Source: Gammaproteobacteria bacterium (lineage in GTDB: Bacteria; Pseudomonadota; Gammaproteobacteria; DSM-16500). Taken from it: DNA of 47,751 nucleotides. Each line of letters begins with the position of its first letter. Position 1 is the first letter of the stretch. Below the pieces are notes generated by a model. The model was not told the DNA's origin, did not search any database, and worked only from the letters and a program-made list of their open reading frames with translations. Location: NCBI GenBank assembly GCA_021324335.1, contig JAJPJH010000108.1:1-47751 (forward strand). Reading direction: 5' to 3'. Shown here piece by piece: positions 41,061 through 47,751 of this stretch. The position numbers and the translations under genes are program-made.

Positions 41061-41909
41061 ATGCAAGTATCAGTTGAAAAAATCAGCAGTACCGAATGCC
41101 GCCTCACCATTGTTGTGCCAGCGGAACAAGTCGAACAAACCTACGAGAGACAGCTTCAAGCATTTGCGAAGAAAGCAAACATCAAAGGGTTCCGTCCCGG
41201 TAAGGTATCCGTTGCTTACATTAGACAACATCAAGCTTACAGTGAAGGTGTCCGCCAAGAAGCGCTAGGTGAAATCATGCAAACCTCATTGGAAGCCGCT
41301 ATTAAAGAAAATAATTTAATGCCGATTAGCCAACCCAGGGTCGACCCTAAACCACCATTAGCCAATCAACCATTCGAATTTACTGCCTCTTTCGAAGTAT
41401 TGCCGGAAATAGGCCCTGTTCAATGCAAACTAGACAGCATTGAAAAACTTGCTGTGGTAGTCACTACGGAAGATGTGGATCGTGTGGTAGAACAGTTGCG
41501 TAAACAATATACAACATGGAAAGAAGTTGATCGTCCTGCCCAAGAAAAAGACCGCGTGGTGATCGATTATTATGCTATCTTTGAAGGCAACGCGGATATG
41601 GATAATAAAGTCCAAAACTTCCCCTTAGAGTTAGGCAGCAAAATCATGCTTCCTGGCTTTGAAGATGGCTTAATTGGAGCAAAAGTAGGCGATGAACGAA
41701 CCTTGCATTTAAGCTTCCCCGCCGATTTTGGTGTGGCTGATAAGGCAGGTAAGCCAGTTGATTTTGTGATCCAAGTGAAGCAAGTCTTTGAGGCAGACGT
41801 TCCTCCGCTCGATGAAAAATTTGCGCAAAAATTAGGTATCGAGAGTGGGCAGATAGAAGATCTAAAAGCCCAGGTGAAGCAGTCATTAGAGCAAGAACGG
41901 ATCGTTTAG
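41061..41909 (+). CDS. tig: Trigger factor, N-terminal part (frameshifted gene)
   Basis: The first 282 residues of the ribosome-associated chaperone and prolyl isomerase. The ribosome-binding loop is present as FRPGKVSVAYIRQ (usual GFRxGKxP), then the FKBP-like domain (RVVIDYYAIFEGNADMDNK; PLELGSKIMLPGFEDGLIGA) and the start of the C-terminal arm. After SLEQER the frame runs into I-V-stop, whereas the -1 frame continues DRLVKEKLKEQVF. One G appears to be missing near 41899-41900. Full protein would be about 433 residues, the normal length. Confidence 0.9.
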   Translation: MQVSVEKISSTECRLTIVVPAEQVEQTYERQLQAFAKKANIKGFRPGKVSVAYIRQHQAYSEGVRQEALGEIMQTSLEAAIKENNLMPISQPRVDPKPPLANQPFEFTASFEVLPEIGPVQCKLDSIEKLAVVVTTEDVDRVVEQLRKQYTTWKEVDRPAQEKDRVVIDYYAIFEGNADMDNKVQNFPLELGSKIMLPGFEDGLIGAKVGDERTLHLSFPADFGVADKAGKPVDFVIQVKQVFEADVPPLDEKFAQKLGIESGQIEDLKAQVKQSLEQERIV

Positions 41910-42361
41910 TGAAGGAAAAGCTAAAAGAACAGGTTTTCCGTCAACTGCTAGAGCAGAATCCTATTGAGGTTCCAAGAGTGTTAGTGGCGAGAGAGGCCAG
42001 CCGTATTCATGATGAAGTATACCAAGGACAACATCATGACCATCATCAGCATTCTGAGTCAGAAATGGCTATGTTTAACGATTTAGCCAAGAAGCGAGTG
42101 GCGTTAGGCTTACTTATTTCTGGTTACACTAAGCAAATGGGTCTCGCCATAGACAGCGAACGTGTTCAACAGCGCATCCAAGAAATTGCTTCTGTCTATG
42201 AGAAGCCCCAAGAAGTGATTGCATGGCTTTCTTCAGCAGAAAACCGCAGTGGAATCGAAGCTCAAATCATGGAAGAGCAAGTCATGGAAAAACTCATGGA
42301 AGGTGTGCCTACTACAGAAAAAACCATGAGCTATGCAGAGCTCAAAGGTATTCGTATATAA
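41909..42361 (+). CDS. tig: Trigger factor, C-terminal part (frameshifted gene)
   Basis: A 150-residue frame beginning with GTG at the break. It encodes the chaperone C-terminal arm: KEQVFRQLLEQNPIEVPRVL, VAREASRIHDE, KKRVALGLLISGYTKQMGLA and SYAELKGIRI. It is not a separate gene. GTG has no ribosome-binding site of its own. A short His-rich insert (HHDHHQHSES) resembles metal-binding stretches. Confidence 0.85.
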   Translation: MKEKLKEQVFRQLLEQNPIEVPRVLVAREASRIHDEVYQGQHHDHHQHSESEMAMFNDLAKKRVALGLLISGYTKQMGLAIDSERVQQRIQEIASVYEKPQEVIAWLSSAENRSGIEAQIMEEQVMEKLMEGVPTTEKTMSYAELKGIRI

Positions 42362-42384
42362 TATAACCTAGGAAAGGAACTTGT

Positions 42385-43011
42385 ATGTTTAATGAAACCA
42401 ATGATGCGGCGTTAAAAGCCAATCTCGTGCCCATGGTAGTTGAGCAAAGCGCAAGAGGTGAACGGGCATTTGATATTTATTCTCGGCTATTAAAAGATCG
42501 TGTGATCTTTCTAGGTGGTCCGATTGATGATCATGTTGCTAACCTTGTTGTGGCTCAGCTGTTGTTTTTGGAATCTGAGAACCCTGATAAAGATATTTCA
42601 ATTTACATTAACTCGCCTGGGGGTGTGGTCACAGCGGGTTTAGCCATCTATGACACCATGCAATTCATTAAGCCTGATGTCAGTACCATGTGCCTAGGCC
42701 AAGCTGCGAGCATGGGGGCATTGTTGCTCGCTGGTGGTGCAGCGGGTAAGCGTTATTGCCTACCCAATGCGCGGGTGATGATCCATCAGCCCTTAGGCGG
42801 CGTCCAAGGACAAGCGTCCGATATCGCCATCCATGCGGAAGAAACCTTAAAGATTCGGGCTCTTCTCAATAAAATCCTAGCCTTCCATACCAAGCAACCC
42901 GAAGAAATTATCGCTAAAGATACCGATAGAGACTATTTTATGAACGCTGATCGAGCCTTGGCATATGGAATTGTTGATAATATTCTCGATTCTCGCAGCA
43001 AGAAGAAGTAA
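42385..43011 (+). CDS. clpP: ClpP, ATP-dependent Clp protease proteolytic subunit
   Basis: A 208-residue serine protease (E. coli 207). Catalytic Ser in [16 protein letters not shown], His in [16 protein letters not shown] and Asp in [17 protein letters not shown]. Works with ClpX and ClpA as the 14-mer chamber. AGGAA precedes the ATG. The gene order tig-clpP-clpX-lon-hupB is conserved in gammaproteobacteria. Confidence 0.97.
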   Translation: MFNETNDAALKANLVPMVVEQSARGERAFDIYSRLLKDRVIFLGGPIDDHVANLVVAQLLFLESENPDKDISIYINSPGGVVTAGLAIYDTMQFIKPDVSTMCLGQAASMGALLLAGGAAGKRYCLPNARVMIHQPLGGVQGQASDIAIHAEETLKIRALLNKILAFHTKQPEEIIAKDTDRDYFMNADRALAYGIVDNILDSRSKKK

Positions 43012-43087
43012 TAATATATGTATGGGCTCCGTTGATTTTGTAAGAATCGTCCTTATTTAACAGGTAACCAACTGAAGAGGCCTATCT

Positions 43088-44377
43088 ATGAGTAATGACC
43101 AGCGCGGCAATAGTGGAAGAGATAAGGTGTTTCATTGCTCTTTTTGCGGCAAAAGCCAGCATGAGGTGCGTAAGCTGATTGCCGGTCCGTCTGTTTATGT
43201 TTGTGATGAATGCGTTTCCCTCTGCAACGATATTATTAATGAAGAAACCCGTGGCGATAAATCCAGTAGCCATACTGAAGCATTACCTCGGCTACCGACA
43301 CCAACGGAAATCTGCAAAACCTTGGATGAGTACGTAATTGGTCAAACTTTCGCCAAAAAAGTCTTGTCTGTTGCTGTTTATAATCATTACAAGCGGCTGC
43401 GGAGTCATTCTAGTAAGCAAGATGAAATTGAACTTAATAAGAGCAATATCTTATTAATCGGGCCTACGGGCAGTGGTAAAACCTTACTGGCTGAAACCTT
43501 GGCTCGTCTTTTAAATGTACCTTTCGTTATTGCAGATGCCACCACTCTGACAGAAGCAGGTTATGTGGGGGAAGACGTTGAAAGTATTATTCAAAAATTA
43601 TTACAGCGCTGTGAGTACGATGTCGCTAAAGCGCAAATGGGTATTGTTTATATTGACGAAATCGATAAAATTTCTCGTAAATCTGAAAATCCTTCTATCA
43701 CGCGTGATGTTTCCGGCGAAGGGGTGCAGCAAGCTCTGCTTAAGCTGATTGAGGGCACGATTGCCTCTGTGCCGCCTCAAGGAGGAAGAAAGCATCCTCA
43801 ACAAGAGTTTATTCAAGTGGATACCCGTAATATTCTCTTTATCTGCGGTGGCGCTTTCGCGGGTCTAGAAAAAATTGTGCGTGATCGCTCTGAGAAATCA
43901 GGCATTGGATTCTCCGCGGAAATCCACGGGAAAGATGATTCTAAGACAATTACCAGCTTATTCCGAGAAGTCGAGCCAGGAGACCTCATCAAATATGGGT
44001 TAATCCCCGAATTAATTGGCCGTTTGCCGGTCCTAGCGACCTTGGAAGAGTTGGATAAAGATGCATTAGTCAGTATTCTCGTCGAACCCAAAAATGCATT
44101 GAGTAAACAATATCGCAAGCTATTCGAGATGGAAGGCGTGGGATTAGAATTCCGGGATTCTGCTCTACAAGCAATTGCTGAGCGTTGTGTTGAAAAGAAA
44201 ACCGGCGCACGCGGCTTACGTTCCATCTTGGAAAAAGCGTTGCTGGATATTATGTACGAACTTCCTTCCTTAAGTCATGTATCCAAAGTGATTATTGACG
44301 AAGCAGCAATTCGAGGTGAAGCTAAACCAATCATCATATACGAAAATCACGAGCAGCAATCATCAGCAGCAGAGTGA
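43088..44377 (+). CDS. clpX: ClpX, AAA+ unfoldase of the Clp protease
   Basis: A 429-residue protein. N-terminal zinc finger with four cysteines ([12 protein letters not shown] and [10 protein letters not shown]), Walker [21 protein letters not shown], Walker [14 protein letters not shown], the ClpP-binding IGF loop as SGIGFSAE, and sensor 2 [20 protein letters not shown]. Start preceded by AGAGG. Confidence 0.97.
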   Translation: MSNDQRGNSGRDKVFHCSFCGKSQHEVRKLIAGPSVYVCDECVSLCNDIINEETRGDKSSSHTEALPRLPTPTEICKTLDEYVIGQTFAKKVLSVAVYNHYKRLRSHSSKQDEIELNKSNILLIGPTGSGKTLLAETLARLLNVPFVIADATTLTEAGYVGEDVESIIQKLLQRCEYDVAKAQMGIVYIDEIDKISRKSENPSITRDVSGEGVQQALLKLIEGTIASVPPQGGRKHPQQEFIQVDTRNILFICGGAFAGLEKIVRDRSEKSGIGFSAEIHGKDDSKTITSLFREVEPGDLIKYGLIPELIGRLPVLATLEELDKDALVSILVEPKNALSKQYRKLFEMEGVGLEFRDSALQAIAERCVEKKTGARGLRSILEKALLDIMYELPSLSHVSKVIIDEAAIRGEAKPIIIYENHEQQSSAAE

Positions 44378-44438
44378 TGGATCACGTATAATTTAAAGAG
44401 AGCGCAAGTCCGGTGTTAAATGGCGGAGGAGGTGACAA

Positions 44439-46874
44439 ATGGCTATGCCAGTTCCTAGCGATACTAATACATTAAATATTCCCGTTTTACCTTTACGGGA
44501 CGTTGTAGTTTACCCTTATATGGTTGTGCCCTTGTTTGTTGGGCGCGAACGCTCCATCAAGGCGCTTGAAGTGGCGATGGCAGCGGATAAACAAATTTTG
44601 CTTGTGACTCAAAAGAACGCGACTGAAGACCAACCGAATGAGCAAGCTATTTATGAAGTTGGGACATTAGCAACGGTATTACAATTACTCAAATTGCCTG
44701 ATGGCACGGTGAAAGTGTTAGTCGAAGGCGTGAAGCGTGGGAGAATTATTCGGTTTGTTGAAAATCAAGAGTATTTCCTTGCAGATGTAGTCATCATTGA
44801 GGATGAAGGTACCACAGACCGTGAAGTAGAAATTTTTGTACGTTCATTGAAATCGCAATTCGAGCAGTATGTTAAGTTAAACCGAAAGATTCCTGCAGAA
44901 ATCATGGCGTCTATTTTAGCTATCGAAGATAGCAGCCGATTAGGCGATACGATTGCTGCTCACCTTACTATTAAATTAGATGAGAAACAGCAATTATTAG
45001 AGCAGAGTAATTTATCCAAGCGGCTCGAAAAGTTAATGACTTTGCTGGAAAATGAAATTGATTTATTGCAAGTCGAAAAGAAAATCCGCGGTCGAGTCAA
45101 GCGTCAGATGGAAAAGACCCAACGCGAGTATTACCTCAATGAGCAAATTAAAGCGATTCAAAAAGAATTGAATGAAGGCGAGCCTAGTGAATTTGAGGCC
45201 ATGGCTAAAAAAATTGAAGAAGCGCACATGTCTAAGGAAGCGCATGAAAAGAGCACTTCGGAATTAAATAAATTAAAAGCCATGCCATCCCAATCCGCAG
45301 AAAGCACGGTTTCACGCAATTATCTAGATGTAATGGTCTCGTTACCCTGGGACAAACAAAGTCCTGTCCGTGTGAATTTAGCGGAAGCAGAAAAAGTATT
45401 GGATGCTGAACATTACGGATTAAAAGAAGTAAAAGAACGCATTGTTGAATATCTTGCAGTACAAAAGCGCGTAAAGAAACTAAAAGGCCCCATTCTTTGC
45501 TTAGTTGGACCGCCGGGGGTAGGTAAAACGTCATTAGGGCAATCTATTGCTAATGCAACCGGCCGTAAATTCGTGCGCATGTCGTTAGGTGGCGTGCGTG
45601 ATGAAGCAGAAATACGTGGTCACCGTCGTACTTATATTGGTGCGATGCCCGGCAAGATTATTCAGAAGCTTGGCAAAATCGGCGTGAATAATCCGCTCTT
45701 TATGCTGGATGAAATAGACAAAATGTCTATGGATTTCCGTGGCGATCCTGCCTCTGCTTTATTAGAAGTATTGGATCCTGAACAAAACCATGCTTTCAAT
45801 GATCATTATTTAGAAGTGGATTTTGACCTTTCTAATGTCATGTTCATGGCAACAGCGAATACCTTAGACATTCCACCTGCTTTGCGCGATCGTATGGAAG
45901 TTATCCGTATTCCTGGTTATACCGAAGATGAAAAAGTTAATATTGCTTTACGTCATTTGATACCTAAACAAATTCAATCAGCTGGCTTAAAGCCTTCTGA
46001 AATTGAAATCCCCGCTGAAACGGTTCAAGCAATTATTCGCTACTATACCCGTGAAGCAGGTGTTCGTAATTTAGAGCGGGAGATTTCAAAGATTTGTCGT
46101 AAGGTGGTAAAAGAAATTCTCATGAAGACGAAAGGTGAGCGAGCACGTATTGAGCCAGATGATCTCGAGCACTATTTAGGTGTCCGAAAGTTCCGCTATG
46201 ATATAGCTGACCAGCAAGATCAAATTGGTCAAGTGAAAGGGCTTGCTTGGACGGAAGTGGGTGGCGAATTGCTGAGCATTGAAGCCATTGTATTGCCTGG
46301 TAAAGGAAAAACTATCTATACCGGACAATTAGGGGAGGTCATGCAAGAATCTATCCAAGCTGCTTTATCAGTAGTGAGAGCACGCTCCGAGTTATTAGGT
46401 GTTCCCAAGAACTTTTTTGATAAGCACGATATTCATATTCACGTGCCCGAAGGCGCGACACCCAAAGATGGTCCTAGCGCGGGCATCAGTATGTGTACAG
46501 CGTTGGTATCCGTGCTGACCAATCTGCCAGTCAGAGCAGACTATGCCATGACAGGCGAAATTACCTTACGGGGTGAAGTATTGCCTATTGGCGGCGTGAA
46601 AGAAAAGTTGTTAGCAGCACACCGCAGCGGCATTAAAAACGTCATTATCCCGATTGAGAATGTGAAAGACCTCAAAGAGATACCAGATAACATCAAGCAG
46701 GACTTAAACATCAAACCTGTACGCTGGATCGATGAAGTCCTTAACTCTGCTATCGCGGGATATCCTGAACGATTGTCGCGTAAAAGCAAAAAAACGAAGT
46801 CAGGTATGGCTGGTGTTGGCAAAAAAATGAAGCTTCGCAAGACTGATAAAACTGACAGAGTGAGAACACATTAA
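44439..46874 (+). CDS. lon: Lon ATP-dependent protease
   Basis: An 811-residue protein (E. coli 784). N-terminal LON substrate domain (LPLRDVVVYPYMVVPLFVGR), AAA+ domain with Walker A LVGPPGVGKTSLGQSIANAT and MLDEIDKMSMDFRGD, and the S16 protease domain with Ser in PKDGPSAGISMCTALVS and Lys in GVKEKLLAAHRSGIK. The last 30 residues form a basic extension (KSKKTKSGMAGVGKKMKLRK) longer than in E. coli. AGGAGGTGA precedes the start and a -10 TATAAT lies at 44387-44392. Confidence 0.97.
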   Translation: MAMPVPSDTNTLNIPVLPLRDVVVYPYMVVPLFVGRERSIKALEVAMAADKQILLVTQKNATEDQPNEQAIYEVGTLATVLQLLKLPDGTVKVLVEGVKRGRIIRFVENQEYFLADVVIIEDEGTTDREVEIFVRSLKSQFEQYVKLNRKIPAEIMASILAIEDSSRLGDTIAAHLTIKLDEKQQLLEQSNLSKRLEKLMTLLENEIDLLQVEKKIRGRVKRQMEKTQREYYLNEQIKAIQKELNEGEPSEFEAMAKKIEEAHMSKEAHEKSTSELNKLKAMPSQSAESTVSRNYLDVMVSLPWDKQSPVRVNLAEAEKVLDAEHYGLKEVKERIVEYLAVQKRVKKLKGPILCLVGPPGVGKTSLGQSIANATGRKFVRMSLGGVRDEAEIRGHRRTYIGAMPGKIIQKLGKIGVNNPLFMLDEIDKMSMDFRGDPASALLEVLDPEQNHAFNDHYLEVDFDLSNVMFMATANTLDIPPALRDRMEVIRIPGYTEDEKVNIALRHLIPKQIQSAGLKPSEIEIPAETVQAIIRYYTREAGVRNLEREISKICRKVVKEILMKTKGERARIEPDDLEHYLGVRKFRYDIADQQDQIGQVKGLAWTEVGGELLSIEAIVLPGKGKTIYTGQLGEVMQESIQAALSVVRARSELLGVPKNFFDKHDIHIHVPEGATPKDGPSAGISMCTALVSVLTNLPVRADYAMTGEITLRGEVLPIGGVKEKLLAAHRSGIKNVIIPIENVKDLKEIPDNIKQDLNIKPVRWIDEVLNSAIAGYPERLSRKSKKTKSGMAGVGKKMKLRKTDKTDRVRTH

Positions 46875-46891
46875 AAAATACAGAAACTTGC

Positions 46892-46921
46892 TTGACATCA
46901 GTTTGATTCAATTGGTATAAA
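46892..46921 (+). promoter_or_regulatory. Sigma-70 promoter of hupB
   Basis: TTGACA (46892-46897) and TATAAA (46916-46921) are spaced 18 bases. A long hairpin (46931-46940 pairing with 46966-46976, GTTACGGG/CCCGTAAC) follows in the leader. Confidence 0.75.
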
Positions 46922-47023
46922 TCACACTTCGTTACGGGCTGCAGATTTACAAGGGAAGTAACACTAGCCCCGTAACGGTGGTGATTGAAAAATGATTTTA
47001 ACCATGGACAGAGAGAAGGCCGT

Positions 47024-47323
47024 ATGAATAAAACAGAATTAATTGACTGGATTGCTGAAAAAGCAGCGCTGACGAAAGCGGAAGCAGGTCGTGCATTCGA
47101 AGCTGTGTTAGCAGGCATTACTGAATCTTTGCAAAATGATGATCCAGTCGTGATTGTCAACTGGGGTGCGTTTGTTGTAAAACAGCGTGCAGCACGCGAG
47201 GGCCGCAATCCATTGACAGGTGAAAAGATTAAGATCAATGCTTCAAAAGTTGTCAGCTTTAAAGCGGGTAAAGCATTGAGAGAAGCTGTAAAAGAAGCGG
47301 GTAAAGAGGATACCAAATCGTAA
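47024..47323 (+). CDS. hupB: HU DNA-binding protein beta
   Basis: A 99-residue histone-like protein. The start is the ATG preceded by AGAGAAGG. An upstream ATG in frame (46985) would add 13 unrelated residues. Typical pattern: MNKTELIDWIAEKAALTKAE, then AGRAFEAVLAGI and the DNA-binding arm (GREGRNPLTGEKIKI as REGRNPLTGEKIKI). The tail KEAGKEDTKS is slightly longer than in E. coli HU-beta (90). Confidence 0.95.
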   Translation: MNKTELIDWIAEKAALTKAEAGRAFEAVLAGITESLQNDDPVVIVNWGAFVVKQRAAREGRNPLTGEKIKINASKVVSFKAGKALREAVKEAGKEDTKS

Positions 47324-47340
47324 GAATTGGTGTAATGATT

Positions 47341-47413
47341 GGGTGCTTAGCTCAGCTGGGAGAGCATCGCCCTTACAAGGCGAATGTCGGGGGTTCGATC
47401 CCCTCAGCACCCA
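47341..47413 (+). tRNA. tRNA-Val (anticodon UAC)
   Basis: Acceptor GGGTGCT pairs with AGCACCC. D-arm GCTCAGCTGGGAGAGC, anticodon stem-loop CGCCC-TTACAAG-GGCG region with TAC, T-arm GGGGGTTCGATCCCC. Discriminator A, CCA not encoded. Confidence 0.95.
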
Positions 47414-47428
47414 AATGTGTTTATCTTA

Positions 47429-47502
47429 GGAGTGGTAGTTCAGTTGGTTAGAATACCGGCCTGTCACGCCGGGGGTCGCGGGTTCGAGTCCCGTCCACTC
47501 CG
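47429..47502 (+). tRNA. tRNA-Asp (anticodon GUC)
   Basis: Acceptor GGAGTGG pairs with CCACTCC. D-arm GTTCAGTTGGTTAGAATACC, anticodon stem-loop CCGGC-CTGTCAC-GCCGG (GTC), T-arm CGCGGGTTCGAGTCCCGT. Discriminator G, CCA not encoded. Fifteen bases after tRNA-Val, probably one transcript. Confidence 0.95.
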
Positions 47503-47530
47503 TAAAATTTAGATTTCATCGAGCGTAAAA

Positions 47531-47751
47531 ATGCTGCAAACCATTCGTGACTATACACAAGGTTGGATAGCAAGCGTCATTATCAGTATCATCATTTTAA
47601 CGTTTGCTCTGTGGGGAATTCATAGTTATTTCTTGGGTAATACCCATAACGGCATTGTAGCCAAAGTGAATGGTACAGATATCACGCGCGAACAATTCGC
47701 TGCTGCTTATGAACGTATTCATCGTCAAATTCAAATGCAATACGGTCCCAA
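47531..47751 (+). CDS. ppiD: Periplasmic chaperone/peptidyl-prolyl isomerase PpiD (partial)
   Basis: The first 73 codons of PpiD run off the window. MLQTIRDYTQGWIASVIISI then IILTFALWGIHSYF is the N-terminal signal anchor, and AKVNGTDITREQFAAAYER begins the SurA-like chaperone domain. Position after hupB is conserved. PpiD assists folding of exported proteins at the Sec translocon. Confidence 0.93.
   Translation, partial: MLQTIRDYTQGWIASVIISIIILTFALWGIHSYFLGNTHNGIVAKVNGTDITREQFAAAYERIHRQIQMQYGP

Noticed and set aside
41890..41912. Programmed -1 frameshift in tig
   Set aside because: No X-XXY-YYZ slippery heptamer at the junction. The tRNA on CGG could not re-pair one base back.

Overview
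The window reads as chromosomal DNA of an AT-rich, intracellular-lifestyle gammaproteobacterium of the order Legionellales (Coxiellaceae/Legionellaceae type). This is inferred from gene content. The right end carries the conserved gammaproteobacterial order tig-clpP-clpX-lon-hupB-tRNA-Val-tRNA-Asp-ppiD. Most of the rest mixes housekeeping genes with candidate host-interaction proteins: two eukaryotic-type protein kinases, two F-box-like proteins, an ankyrin/helical-repeat protein and a secreted phospholipase-C-like protein. Two of these genes have upstream sequences resembling the Legionella/Coxiella PmrA box. No secretion-system gene is in the window, so no genus can be fixed.

Layout. 1-4.1 kb: end of an unknown gene, a small orphan, a LuxR-type regulator, and a 909-residue amino-acid permease fused to a histidine kinase, all three intact genes on the minus strand. 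4.2-9.4 kb: outer-membrane porin, a 237-bp mobile-element relic with perfect 46-bp inverted repeats around a GIY-YIG nuclease remnant, a ParD-like/map overlapping pair, a divergent protein kinase, and a glycine-zipper protein. 9.4-17.6 kb: srkA, a second kinase, a VOC protein with a histone-like tail, a secreted orphan, an F-box membrane protein, the ankyrin/41-residue-repeat protein, and a MazF-type toxin-antitoxin pair that runs into it tail to tail. 17.6-21.4 kb: a decaying stretch (hydrolase lacking its nucleophile region, stub of tag), DUF1328, a PI-PLC-like protein with a lectin-like tail, a BON protein, and an Fnr/Crp regulator.

21.4-27.1 kb: cyoABCD quinol oxidase operon (no cyoE) behind a near-consensus FNR site, a ClC channel pseudogene, and an EamA transporter. 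27.1-34 kb: coiled-coil F-box-like protein, a structured non-coding segment, phhB, ldcA, a 20-residue basic microprotein, a secreted orphan, tex, an SH3b-like secreted protein and DUF488. 34-41 kb: a translationally coupled kdp operon (tiny ORF, kdpF, A, B, C, then a kdpD that stops before the kinase domains, with no kdpE), a small membrane protein and tRNA-Leu. 41-47.7 kb: trigger factor split by a one-base frameshift, clpP, clpX, lon, hupB, two tRNAs and the start of ppiD.

The strongest candidates for unusual biology are the permease-histidine kinase fusion, the ankyrin/helical-repeat protein with a conserved-looking but unassigned C-terminal domain, the secreted PI-PLC/lectin-like protein, the kinase-less KdpD, and the inverted-repeat GIY-YIG relic. 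No database search was possible. Family names come from motifs read directly in the translated sequence.
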